Shown piece by piece: positions 56,135 through 64,000 of a stretch of 64,000 nucleotides of DNA. Made by a program: the position numbers and the translations under genes. Source of the stretch: Methylobacterium mesophilicum (GTDB lineage Bacteria; Pseudomonadota; Alphaproteobacteria; Rhizobiales; Beijerinckiaceae); assembly GCF_022179445.1 (NCBI RefSeq), contig NZ_BPQU01000002.1, positions 62,001-126,000 on the forward strand, written 5' to 3'. The notes under the pieces are model-generated. The model did not search any database, was not told where the DNA came from, and saw only the letters and a program-made list of their open reading frames with translations. Positions within the stretch are counted from its first letter, which is position 1, and each line of letters starts with the position of its first letter.

Positions 56135-56476
56135 TCACATCGGCGTCCGGTCCGCCCGGCCGGCCAGGGCGACGTAGAAGCCGAGCCCGTCCTGGGCCGG
56201 CAGGGTGTGCAGGCGCTCGATCAGCCCGCGGCGCTTGGCGTCGAGGAGCAGGCGTCCCGCGGGCTGGAACAGGGTCTCGCCGCCGCCCTCCGGGGGCGGA
56301 TCCAGGCGGATCGCCACGGTCTTGCCCTTGGCGAAGCGGCTGCGCTCCAGCATGTCCTTCAGCGACGCCTCCGCGGTCGCCCGGTTGGCGCCGCGCAGGT
56401 CGAGCACCGATTCCGCGTCCGTCACGCCGAGGGCGCCGCGCAGCTTGGCCGCGTAGAAATCTTCGAAGTGGGGCAA
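56135..56476 (-). CDS. Hypothetical protein (113 residues)
   Basis: A TTG at 56476, preceded by AAGG seven bases upstream, opens a 113-codon frame. The protein has a helical start (HFEDFYAAKLRGALGVTDAE), a strand-helix section and a short domain end (LLLDAKRRGLIERLHTLPAQ). It is soluble and mixed alpha/beta. A longer frame upstream would overlap the Uma2 gene and is rejected. It lies 62 bases downstream of the first Uma2 gene and may share its transcript. The family was not recognised. Confidence 0.5.
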   Translation of the reverse strand: MPHFEDFYAAKLRGALGVTDAESVLDLRGANRATAEASLKDMLERSRFAKGKTVAIRLDPPPEGGGETLFQPAGRLLLDAKRRGLIERLHTLPAQDGLGFYVALAGRADRTPM

Positions 56477-56538
56477 GTCGGTGCCTTGACGCTCTGCTGG
56501 GCCGGGTAAGCCGGCCGGTTGAGATCGGGTGCGGCCGC

Positions 56539-57102
56539 TCAGGATGCGAGGCCGCGGTAGATGTCGTGCACGGGCACGGCGCCGTCGAGTTCCGGCAACG
56601 CGACGCTGCCGTCGGGACCCAGCGCCTGCACGCTCCAATCGTCGCCCCGGCGCCGCCAGACCTCGACCCGGACCTCGTCGGAATAGACGATCAGCAGGAC
56701 CTGCAGGCTCGGCACCGTCCGGTAGAAATCGATCTTGCGGCCCCGGTCCAGGCTCATGGTCGAGGGCGACAGCACCTCGGCCACCAGCAGCGGGTCTTCG
56801 GCGTATCCGTCCGGCAGCGGCGGCCCGCAGCGCACGACCACGTCGGGGATCGGCACGAAGTCGTCCTGCGCCGCGCTCAGAATGCCGAGGCCCGGCATGG
56901 CACGGCAGCCCCTCGGCTCGGCGAGCGCGTCCAGGCGCCCAGCGAGATTCATGACGATGCGTTGATGGGCCTCGCGCGGGGGCGCCATGAGCACGGGGTC
57001 GCCATCGAGCAGCTCCCAGCGCTCCTCGTCTGGACGGCTCTCCGCCCAGTGCCTGAATTCGGCACCATCCATGCGCGCGTCGCGCTTCGCGGCCAAAGCC
57101 AT
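56539..57102 (-). CDS. Uma2 family (DUF820) nuclease-like protein, copy 1
   Basis: This 187-residue protein has the PD-(D/E)xK-like Uma2 fold: RWELLDGDPVLMAPP with a first Glu, IPDVVVRCG with the catalytic Asp, and PLLVAEVLSPST with the catalytic Glu, followed by KIDFY with Lys. Uma2 proteins are abundant in cyanobacteria and present in Methylobacterium; their targets are unknown. It is a tandem paralogue of the gene at 57164, in the same direction and 61 bases away. Confidence 0.82.
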   Translation of the reverse strand: MALAAKRDARMDGAEFRHWAESRPDEERWELLDGDPVLMAPPREAHQRIVMNLAGRLDALAEPRGCRAMPGLGILSAAQDDFVPIPDVVVRCGPPLPDGYAEDPLLVAEVLSPSTMSLDRGRKIDFYRTVPSLQVLLIVYSDEVRVEVWRRRGDDWSVQALGPDGSVALPELDGAVPVHDIYRGLAS

Positions 57103-57163
57103 CGCCGCCCTCCGATCCGGACGCGATGGTAGCACCCGCGAGCGCGGCCGCAACAGCGGTGGT

Positions 57164-57724
57164 TCAGAACGCGACGCGGGCGTAGGCCTCGCCCACCGGC
57201 AGGGCGCCGCCGAGTTCCGGCAGAGCGATGGACCCGTCCGGCCCGGCGACCCGCATCGTCCAGCCGGCATCCCGGCGCCAGACCTCGATCCGAGCCTCGT
57301 CCTGATAGACGATCAGCAGTGTCTGGAGGCTCGGGAGGGTGGCGTAGAAGGCGAGCTTGCGGCCCCGGTCGTTGGTCATGGTGCCGGGCGAGAGCACCTC
57401 GGCGATCAGAAGAGGGTCGTCGATGTAGCCGCTAGGCGGCATCGACCCGCAATGGACCACCACGTCCGGATAGGGCGCATAATCGTCCATCGCGTCGCTG
57501 AGGATCGCCAGGCCCGGATAGGCACCGCAGCCGCGCGGCTCGGCCAGCCTGTCGAGACGCGTGAGCAGGTTGGTTACGATGCGCTGGTGCCGGGCGCTCG
57601 GCGGCGCCATCAGCACGGGCTCGCCGTCGAGCAGCTCCCAGCGCTCCTCGTCCGGGCGCGGCTCCACCCAGCGCCGGTATTCGGCGACGCGCATGCGCGT
57701 GTCGCGCCTCACAGCCAATGCCAT
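57164..57724 (-). CDS. Uma2 family (DUF820) nuclease-like protein, copy 2
   Basis: This 186-residue protein is closely similar to its neighbour along the whole length: RWELLDGEPVLMAPP, YPDVVVHCG and PLLIAEVLSPGTM carry the putative Asp and Glu of the active site. Both begin with MALA-(V/A)-(R/K)-RD. A recent tandem duplication is likely, with divergence mainly in the C-terminal third. The ATG at 57724 overlaps no other gene. Confidence 0.83.
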   Translation of the reverse strand: MALAVRRDTRMRVAEYRRWVEPRPDEERWELLDGEPVLMAPPSARHQRIVTNLLTRLDRLAEPRGCGAYPGLAILSDAMDDYAPYPDVVVHCGSMPPSGYIDDPLLIAEVLSPGTMTNDRGRKLAFYATLPSLQTLLIVYQDEARIEVWRRDAGWTMRVAGPDGSIALPELGGALPVGEAYARVAF

Positions 57725-57780
57725 GACGGCCTCCGATCAGACGCGCCACGCTATCACGGACCGAAGAAGCCGGCGACGGC

Positions 57781-58956
57781 TCAATCCGTCTGGAGCGCGG
57801 CCGGCAGGTCCGCGCCGGCTTCGAGGAAGCGCAGCGGATCGACCGGATCGCCGTCGATGCGCGTCTCGTAATGCAGGTGCGCCCCGGTGGAGCGCCCGGT
57901 CGAGCCGACCATGCCGAGCACGTCCCCTGCTGCGACGCGCTGGCCCGGCCGGACGGCGATGCGGGCGAGGTGCCCGAACCGGGTGACCACGCCATGGCCG
58001 TGATCGATCTCGACCATGTTGCCGTAGCCGCCCGCGAATTCCGCGGCGCTGACCCGCCCAGGGGCTGTGGCCCGGGCGGGCTCGCCGTATTCGGCCTTGA
58101 GGTCGAGCCCGGTATGGAGCGCGAGGCCCCGGGTGAACGGATCGAGGCGGGTGCCGAACGGACTCGACACCACGGGCTGGCCGCGTATCGGCCGGCCGAG
58201 CGGCAGCGTCGCGGCGAGCTGGTGCAGGCGCGCCCCGTCGTCGAGCGCCCGGCGGGCGAGGGCCAGGCGAGTGTCGAAGCGGCTCTCGAAGCGGGTCTCG
58301 TAGCCTGGGCCGTCCAGGGCGGCGGCATCGAGGGGGACGAGCGGGCCGCCGGTGCCTGCCGCGGCGCGGTCGAAGCGGTCGGGGTCGAAGCCGGTGCGGC
58401 CGATCAGCCCGCGCAGGCGCCGGACCGTGTCGCCGGCCCGCTCGACCACCTGGGCGAGGCGCGCGCCCTGGGCGGCCCCCAAGCCGTCGAGGCGCGCCTC
58501 CAGGCGGATCAGCCCGGTCTCGGCGTCGCGGGCGCTCCGGCGGGGGAGGGCGGGGGACGGGAACCGGGCCGGCGTACCGGACTCGGTCGGGCGCAGGCGG
58601 AACCCGTCATCGAGCCTCGACGGCAGGGCGCCGGTGGTGAGCGGATCGGGAATCGGGGATCCCAAATTCGCCAGGGCCGCCTGCCGGCGCTCCAGCTCGG
58701 CCTGACGCTCCAGCGCCGCCGCGACCCGCTCGGCCAGGCTCGATTCGGCACCGGCCCGGTCGCGGCGCGTGCGGTCGAGCCGGTCCTGCAGCTCGGCGAG
58801 CCGGGCCTCGTAGGCGTCCCGCATCGCCCCCTGACGGGCCACGAAGCCGGCCAGCACGTCGTCGTGGAACACGATCAGGTAGGAGGCGCCGAGCGCCCAC
58901 ACGAGGGCGAGGGCGAGCCCGGCGGCGAGGATCTTCGGAAGCGGCGGGCGATGCAT
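57781..58956 (-). CDS. M23 (LytM-type) peptidase, membrane-anchored
   Basis: This 391-residue envelope protein has one N-terminal membrane segment (ILAAGLALALVWALGASYLI), a coiled coil at about 45-95 (RLAELQDRLDRTRRDRAGAE), a linker, and a C-terminal M23 domain (about 270-385). SSPFGTRLDPF leads into HTGLD with the metal His and Asp, and HLHYE gives the second metal/catalytic pair. It cuts peptide crosslinks of peptidoglycan or, like EnvC, activates an amidase; the intact metal site favours enzyme activity. Confidence 0.87.
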   Translation of the reverse strand: MHRPPLPKILAAGLALALVWALGASYLIVFHDDVLAGFVARQGAMRDAYEARLAELQDRLDRTRRDRAGAESSLAERVAAALERQAELERRQAALANLGSPIPDPLTTGALPSRLDDGFRLRPTESGTPARFPSPALPRRSARDAETGLIRLEARLDGLGAAQGARLAQVVERAGDTVRRLRGLIGRTGFDPDRFDRAAAGTGGPLVPLDAAALDGPGYETRFESRFDTRLALARRALDDGARLHQLAATLPLGRPIRGQPVVSSPFGTRLDPFTRGLALHTGLDLKAEYGEPARATAPGRVSAAEFAGGYGNMVEIDHGHGVVTRFGHLARIAVRPGQRVAAGDVLGMVGSTGRSTGAHLHYETRIDGDPVDPLRFLEAGADLPAALQTD

Positions 58957-59032
58957 CGGGACGGCCCCGTGGGAGCCGCCATTCAGACCCGCTTAGGGTT
59001 AAGGATCCGTCGCGCCGCGCGCCCCAACCCGG

Positions 59033-59500
59033 TCAGGGCAGGGCCCGGGCGGCGTCCAGCACCGCCTCGGCATGGCCGGGTACCTTCACCTTCGGCCAGA
59101 TCCGGGCGATGCGCCCCTCCCGGTCGACCAGCACGGTGGTGCGCTCCACGCCCATGTACTTGCGGCCATACATGCTCTTCTCGACCCAGACCCCGTAGGC
59201 CTCCAGCACGCCCTTGTCCTCGTCGGAGGCGAGCGGGAAGGCGAGGCCGTACTTGCCGCAGAACTTGTCGTGGCTCTTCACCGGGTCCGGGGACAGGCCG
59301 ATCACCTGCGCGTCGGTCTCGCCGAAGGCCGGCAGCAGGCCGTTGAAGTCCTGCGCCTCCAGGGTGCAGCCGCTCGTGTCGTCCTTCGGGTAGAAGTAGA
59401 GCACGATCTTGTGACCCCTGAGCGCCGACAGGGCGATCCGCCCTCCGCCCGAGGCGGGGAGGTCGAAATCGGGGGCCGGATCGCCTTCTGACAGTGGCAT
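59033..59500 (-). CDS. bcp: Peroxiredoxin, Bcp/PrxQ type
   Basis: This thiol peroxidase of 155 residues reduces peroxides. It has the Bcp pattern FYPKDDTSGCTLEAQDF with peroxidatic Cys45 (usually TPGCT, here TSGCT). The resolving Cys found five residues later in many Bcp proteins is absent; Cys81 in KFCGKYG may serve instead or the enzyme may be 1-Cys. It lies upstream of the M23 peptidase gene in the same direction and is divergent from the AsmA-like gene. Confidence 0.92.
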   Translation of the reverse strand: MPLSEGDPAPDFDLPASGGGRIALSALRGHKIVLYFYPKDDTSGCTLEAQDFNGLLPAFGETDAQVIGLSPDPVKSHDKFCGKYGLAFPLASDEDKGVLEAYGVWVEKSMYGRKYMGVERTTVLVDREGRIARIWPKVKVPGHAEAVLDAARALP

Positions 59501-59675
59501 CGTGCCTTCCTTTCGGCCGATTGATGGTGTGCAGTCCCGCCATGCGCGGCAGCACCATCAGGTTGCGTCGCGCCGCCCGAGCAGAACTCGGAGACGCGCC
59601 CGCTGTAAAGCGCGGCCGCGCTTCGATCCACCGGCCGCGGAGTTCCGCGCGCGAAGCCCCGGAACAAGGGTCCCG

Positions 59676-62600
59676 ATGGCGGACGAGACGACCTTGGCAG
59701 GCAAGCCTCGGGGGACGGCGCGACGCTGGGGCGGGTTCTGCCTCGTCGGCGCGCTGACCCTGGTGCTGCTCGTCGGCGGCGGGATCGGGCTGGCGGCCCT
59801 GCGCCTGTCCAACGGCCCGCTGCAGATCGACGCCCTGTCGCGCCGGGTCGCAGCCGCGGTGGCCGAGCGGATCGGGCCGGGCTGGAGCATCGCCATCCGC
59901 GGCAGCAGCCTCGAGCTGGACCGCGAGAACGCCCTGAGCCTGCGCTTCTCCGGCCTCGACATCCGCAACCCGCAGGGCGACCTGGTGGTGCGGGCGCCGC
60001 TCGCCGTGGTCAGCCTCGACCCCTGGGGCCTCCTGCACCTCAACCTGCAGCCGCGCTCGATCGAGTTCCGCGAGACCCAGACCACCGCCCTCGTGCACCG
60101 GGACGGCTCGATCGCGTTCGCGGCCTCCGAGGCCAACCACCCGGTCGACATCGAGCCGCACACGCTGCCGAGCGTGGACGACGCGCGCGGCAAGGTCTCG
60201 CCGATCTCGGCGACGCTCGCCTCGATCTTCGGGGTGGTGCTGGATTCCAGCGGCATCGTCGGCGCCCTCGACCGCGCCCGCCTGACCGATGCCCGCCTGC
60301 GGCTGATCGACGACGACGGCCGCGAGCGCGCGGTGTTCGCCCGGGTCAACGGGCTGTTCGGGCGCGATCCCGTGAACGGAACTCGCAACTTCGAGTTGCG
60401 TCTCGACGGTCCCCACGGCGAGTGGCGCTTCGGCGGCTCCCTGCGCGAGGGCGGCGAGGCCCAGGATGGCAAGCCACAGGCGCGCTCCGGGGTGATCACC
60501 CTGGACGACCTGCCGGTGCCCGACCTGCTGCTGCTCTCGGGCCAGTCGAGCCTGCCGCTGACCACCGACCTCAAGCTCTCGGCCCGCGCCGACGTGAGCC
60601 TGACGGCCGGGCGGATCACGTCCATGAACGCCAAGGTCCATACCGGCGACGGCACCTTCCTGATCGAGGAGAAGGACTTCAACCCGGTCACGGTCGAGAG
60701 CCTGGACGCGACCCTGAACTGGGACGAGACCGGCCGGGTCATGTCGCTGACCGGCCTGGATTACCGGGGGGCCGGCAACGCGGTCCACCTGACCGGCGCC
60801 TGGACGGAGAGCCCGCCCGACGCCGCCACCGCCTGGACCGCGACGCTCGCGAGCCGCGACGCCGTCCTGCGCGGCGCGACCCCGCAAGACGCGCCGGTGA
60901 AGATCGACGCGATCGACGCGCAGCTCACCGGCCGCGACGGCGGCATCGCCATCGACGCGCTCAACGTGGCGGCTCCGGGCGTCCAGGGGGTGATCTCCGG
61001 CACGATCGGCACCGCCGCCGACGAGGGCGGCCTGACCCTGCGCATCCTCGGCCATGACGGCGAGGTCCGGACCGGGCTGCGGTTGTGGCCGGAGCATATC
61101 GCCCCGCCGGCCCGCACCTACCTGGTGGACCAGCTGCGGCGCGGCCGGATCGACGCCGTGGACATCCGCGTGAAGATGTCCGGCACCGTGCTGGCCGCCG
61201 CGACCAAGGGCGAGCCCGCCCCCGACGACGCGGTGCATATCGACTTCCGCGTCTCCGACGCGGCGCTGGACGTCACCGCCGACGCGCCGCCGGTGGTGAA
61301 GGGCAACGTCTCCGGGACCATCACCGGCCGTTCGACCACCGTGCGCAACGTGACCGCGGAGATCCACGGCCCGGACGGCCGCGGGCTCACGGTCACCGAC
61401 GGCAGCTTCGTGATCCCGCAGATCACGCCGGACAAGGTCGTGGCGCAGATCGGCATGCGGCTCACCGGGGGGGCCGACGGCATGGCCTCGGTGCTCCAGG
61501 CGAAGCTGTTCAAGAGCCTGATGAGCGTCGATCTCGACCCGGCCACGATCAAGGGCAATGCCGACCTGCGCGTCGACTTCCCCCTCGACCTCAAGCACGT
61601 GCCCGACCTGCCGAGCCTGCCCGTGACCCTGTCCGGGACGCTCTCCGACCTCTCGGTCGACAAGGTGATGGGCAAGGACCGGCTGGATTCGGGCCGGTTC
61701 TCCCTGCTGTACGACCGCGGCGCCTTCACCCTGAAGGGCGACGGCCGGGTCGCGGGCGCCTCCATCGCGGTGGACATGCGCCAGCCCAAGGTCGGCCAGC
61801 CCGGCGAGGCGGTGGTCACCGTGGCCCTCGACGAGGCCTTGCGCGGCAAGAAGGGCCTGCCGACCGCGCCGCAGCTGTCCGGCACCATCCCGGTTCGCGC
61901 CGTGGTGCCGATCGGGCGCCCGGGAACGGCCAAGCCGCCGATCCGGGTCGAGGCGGATCTCGCCAGGGCCGGCATCGACGGGCTGGTGCCCGGGCTGACC
62001 AAGCCGACGGGCAAGCCGGGCCGCCTCAGCTTCACGCTGGTGGATGCCGGCCAGACCTACGAGCTGCGCGACTTCGCCCTCGACGCCGCCCCGGCCTCCG
62101 CGCGCGGCAGCCTCACGATCAGCCCGGAGGGCGGCCTGGAGCGCGCCGACTTCACGAACGTCAAGCTGTCGCCGGGCGACGACCTGCGGGTGAGCCTCGA
62201 CCGCACCGGCAACGGCTACAAGGTCGTGGTCCGCGGCGCGGTGGTCGATGCGCGCCCGTTCCTCAAATCCCTGGGCGGCCCGGACGCCAAGGGCGGCAAG
62301 GAGGCGAAGGAGTCCAACCCGAAGGATGTCGACGCCGACATCCAGGTGCCGATCGTGGCGGGCTTCAACGACGAGGCGCTGACCAACGCCAACCTGCGGC
62401 TGTCGCTGCACGGCCGGACCCTGCGGGCGGCCAACATCACCGGGCGCTTCCGCGCGGCGGCGTTCGCCGCCAGCGTCACAAGGGGCGAGCGCGGCGTGCC
62501 GACGCTGGCCGTCGAGTCGGCCGATGCCGGCGCGACGCTGCGCTTCGTCGACGTCTACCGGCGGATGTATGGCGGGCGCCTCACCGCCGGGATCGGCCTC

Positions 62601-63146
62601 AACGACGGCCCGCAGGCCGGCGTGGTCCAGATCCGGGACTTCTCGCTCCGCAACGAGCCGGCCCTGTCGAGCATCATGGCGCAGGGACCGGAGCCCTCCG
62701 AGGCGGAGACGGTCCGCGGCCGCCGCATCGCCCCGGGCCGGGCGGCCGGCGACGTCACGTTCGACCGGATGCGGGCCAACTTCGTGCGCAGCGGCAGCCG
62801 GGTCGACTTCAGCGACGCGGCGATCTCGAACGCCGCGATGGGCTTCACCCTGTCGGGCTGGCTCGATACCGGCCGGGAGCGCACGGACATGACCGGCACC
62901 TTCGTGCCGCTCTACGGTCTCAACAACGTCGCCTCGCAGTTGCCGCTGCTCGGGCCGCTGCTCGGGGGCGGGCACAACGAGGGCCTGTTCGCGGTGAACT
63001 TCCGCGTCTCCGGCAAGCTCGCCTCGCCGGACGTGAGCGTGAACCCGCTCTCGGCGATCGCCCCGGGCTTCCTGCGCAAGCTGTTCAGCGCCGGCGGTGG
63101 CCCCTTCGCGGACGGCGTGCCGCCGGTGCCGCAGGGGGAGCGGTAG
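59676..63146 (+). CDS. AsmA-like / DUF3971 (YhdP-type) giant envelope protein
   Basis: This 1156-residue protein has one N-terminal membrane helix (FCLVGALTLVLLVGGGIGLA) and a very long periplasmic beta-rich region typical of AsmA-like proteins such as YhdP. Repeated strands include LSLRFSGLDIRNPQGDLVVR, and DUF3971-like and AsmA_2-like segments end near NPLSAIAPGFLRKLF. Proteins of this group bridge the membranes and move phospholipids to the outer membrane. The ATG at 59676 is preceded by AAGGG; upstream codons in frame lack a fitting start. A long antisense frame over the gene is not coding. Confidence 0.85.
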   Translation: MADETTLAGKPRGTARRWGGFCLVGALTLVLLVGGGIGLAALRLSNGPLQIDALSRRVAAAVAERIGPGWSIAIRGSSLELDRENALSLRFSGLDIRNPQGDLVVRAPLAVVSLDPWGLLHLNLQPRSIEFRETQTTALVHRDGSIAFAASEANHPVDIEPHTLPSVDDARGKVSPISATLASIFGVVLDSSGIVGALDRARLTDARLRLIDDDGRERAVFARVNGLFGRDPVNGTRNFELRLDGPHGEWRFGGSLREGGEAQDGKPQARSGVITLDDLPVPDLLLLSGQSSLPLTTDLKLSARADVSLTAGRITSMNAKVHTGDGTFLIEEKDFNPVTVESLDATLNWDETGRVMSLTGLDYRGAGNAVHLTGAWTESPPDAATAWTATLASRDAVLRGATPQDAPVKIDAIDAQLTGRDGGIAIDALNVAAPGVQGVISGTIGTAADEGGLTLRILGHDGEVRTGLRLWPEHIAPPARTYLVDQLRRGRIDAVDIRVKMSGTVLAAATKGEPAPDDAVHIDFRVSDAALDVTADAPPVVKGNVSGTITGRSTTVRNVTAEIHGPDGRGLTVTDGSFVIPQITPDKVVAQIGMRLTGGADGMASVLQAKLFKSLMSVDLDPATIKGNADLRVDFPLDLKHVPDLPSLPVTLSGTLSDLSVDKVMGKDRLDSGRFSLLYDRGAFTLKGDGRVAGASIAVDMRQPKVGQPGEAVVTVALDEALRGKKGLPTAPQLSGTIPVRAVVPIGRPGTAKPPIRVEADLARAGIDGLVPGLTKPTGKPGRLSFTLVDAGQTYELRDFALDAAPASARGSLTISPEGGLERADFTNVKLSPGDDLRVSLDRTGNGYKVVVRGAVVDARPFLKSLGGPDAKGGKEAKESNPKDVDADIQVPIVAGFNDEALTNANLRLSLHGRTLRAANITGRFRAAAFAASVTRGERGVPTLAVESADAGATLRFVDVYRRMYGGRLTAGIGLNDGPQAGVVQIRDFSLRNEPALSSIMAQGPEPSEAETVRGRRIAPGRAAGDVTFDRMRANFVRSGSRVDFSDAAISNAAMGFTLSGWLDTGRERTDMTGTFVPLYGLNNVASQLPLLGPLLGGGHNEGLFAVNFRVSGKLASPDVSVNPLSAIAPGFLRKLFSAGGGPFADGVPPVPQGER

Positions 63147-63225
63147 CGGGATCCCGGCCGGCAGCGCGTTCGCGAGCCGCGCCGTCATCGCGAGCGGGCA
63201 ACGATGGACGCCGTCACAGACGCAC

Positions 63226-63258
63226 AAAAAAGCCCGGCGCGGCGGACCGCACCGGGCT
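63226..63258 (-). terminator. Intrinsic terminator after fpr
   Basis: On the minus strand, AGCCCGG pairs with CCGGGCT around a GC-rich loop and is followed by TTTTTT. It lies 21 bases past the fpr stop codon. Confidence 0.85.
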
Positions 63259-63278
63259 GAACCCACAGTCCCAAAAAA

Positions 63279-64000
63279 CTACTTCTCGACGAAGGCCTTC
63301 TCGATCACGTAGTGGCCGCCCTCGCCGTGGTTGCCTTCCTCGTAGCCGCCATTGCTCAGCAGCTCGCGGGTGTCGCGGATCATGTCGGGGCTGCCGCAGA
63401 GCATGAAGCGGTCGTTCTCCACCGACATCGCCGGCAGGCCGATATCGGCGAACAGCTTGCCCGAGACCATCAGGTCGGTGATCCGGCCGCGGTTGCGGAA
63501 CGGCTCGCGGGTCACGGTGGGGTAGTAGATCAGCTGGTTCGAGATCATCTCGCCCAGGAACTCGTGCCTGGGCAGGGACTCGTTGATGGTCTCGCCGTAG
63601 GCCAGCTCCTGAACCTGGCGGCAGCCATGGACCAGCACGACCTTCTCGAACCGGTCGTAGGTCTCCGGATCCTTGATGATCGACAGGAACGGCGCGAGCC
63701 CCGTGCCGGTGCCGAGCAGGTAGAGGTTGCGGCCCGGCAGCAGGTTGTCGAGCACCAGGGTGCCGGTGGGCTTCTTGCCGACGATGATCGGGTCGCCGAC
63801 CTTGAGGTGCTGGAGCTTCGAGGTCAGCGGACCATCCTGGACCTTGATCGAGAAGAACTCGAGCTCCTCCTCGTAGTTGGCCGAGACCACCGAGTAGGCG
63901 CGCAGCAGCGGCCGACCCTCGACCTCGAGGCCGATCATGGTGAACTCGCCGTTGCGGAACCGGAACGCCGGATCCCGCGTGGTGCGGAACGAGAACAGGT
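63279..64000 (-). CDS. fpr: Ferredoxin-NADP+ reductase, N-terminus outside the window
   Basis: This flavoenzyme moves electrons between NADPH and ferredoxin or flavodoxin. The visible 240 codons cover most of the protein: RNGEFTMIGLEVEGRPLLRA, then YSVVSANYEEELEFFSIKV for FAD binding, LGTGTGLAPFLSIIKDP for the nucleotide, and the C-terminal GHYVIEKAFVEK, where many members end VEK. The ATG at 63938 is internal, because the frame stays open upstream with good family sequence (FSFRTTRDPAFRFRN) to the edge. About 15-20 N-terminal residues are missing. Confidence 0.93.
   Translation of the reverse strand, partial: LFSFRTTRDPAFRFRNGEFTMIGLEVEGRPLLRAYSVVSANYEEELEFFSIKVQDGPLTSKLQHLKVGDPIIVGKKPTGTLVLDNLLPGRNLYLLGTGTGLAPFLSIIKDPETYDRFEKVVLVHGCRQVQELAYGETINESLPRHEFLGEMISNQLIYYPTVTREPFRNRGRITDLMVSGKLFADIGLPAMSVENDRFMLCGSPDMIRDTRELLSNGGYEEGNHGEGGHYVIEKAFVEK

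Noticed and set aside
58983..63266. Minus-strand open frame of about 1427 codons over the AsmA-like gene
   Set aside because: The opposite strand encodes a coherent AsmA-like protein; the antisense product is low-complexity and also runs through bcp in a wrong phase.

Overview
The window is GC-rich (about 70 % by eye) chromosomal DNA of an alphaproteobacterium, most probably a Methylobacterium/Methylorubrum-type methylotroph. The reasons are a crotonyl-CoA carboxylase/reductase gene (ccr) close to an ethylmalonyl-CoA mutase gene (ecm/meaA), which mark the ethylmalonyl-CoA pathway; a membrane-bound formate dehydrogenase operon; a PHB-depolymerase-type esterase; and several dispersed palindromic intergenic repeats. 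The species cannot be fixed from the sequence alone. No rRNA, tRNA, CRISPR array, prophage or insertion sequence was seen.

Layout. 1-7.3 kb: a nitronate monooxygenase gene cut by the window edge, divergent from a pimeloyl-CoA-type beta-oxidation cluster (hydratase/dehydrogenase, thiolase, two acyl-CoA dehydrogenase subunits). 7.6-11.1 kb: a TPR lipoprotein, purEK (GTGA overlap) and two DUF465 genes. 11.5-17.3 kb: propionyl-CoA synthetase, a ribbon-helix-helix regulator beside a PHB-depolymerase-like esterase, a secreted phospholipase-A2-like protein and an old-yellow-enzyme. 17.5-28.4 kb: secreted and envelope proteins, an aromatic-acid-type MFS carrier with an amidohydrolase, an XRE-cupin regulator divergent from an omega-aminotransferase, a PRISE-type reductase, an M20 peptidase and an L,D-transpeptidase. 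28.7-35.2 kb: the formate dehydrogenase operon fdhA-fdhB-fdhC-fdhE. fdhA has an in-frame UGA read as selenocysteine, followed by a SECIS-like hairpin. 36.3-41.2 kb: a complete sulfate uptake and cysteine synthesis set (sbp, cysT, cysW, cysA, cysK). 41.4-49.2 kb: small proteins, a catalytically dead protease-like protein, a PhnA-domain protein, ccr and ecm. 49.4-50.5 kb: an AT-richer two-gene island encoding an unknown protein and a HEPN-like protein. 50.7-54.8 kb: polysaccharide initiation genes. 54.9-64 kb: a 52-residue protein, a DUF1206 membrane protein, tandem Uma2 genes, an M23 peptidase, Bcp, a giant AsmA-like protein and a partial ferredoxin-NADP reductase.

How it fits together. Dicarboxylate or fatty-acid beta-oxidation, propionyl-CoA activation, PHB turnover and the ethylmalonyl-CoA pathway all handle short-chain acyl-CoAs. 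Formate dehydrogenase feeds electrons from formate, the end product of C1 oxidation, into the quinone pool. The sulfate cluster supplies cysteine.

Most noteworthy are the selenocysteine formate dehydrogenase (easily mis-annotated as two genes or a pseudogene), the HEPN-like two-gene module, the triad-less protease-like protein, two small genes of 52 and 58 codons, and four families of dispersed intergenic repeats, one copy of which sits inside the fdh operon. Many long open frames antisense to real genes are artefacts of the high GC and are left out.
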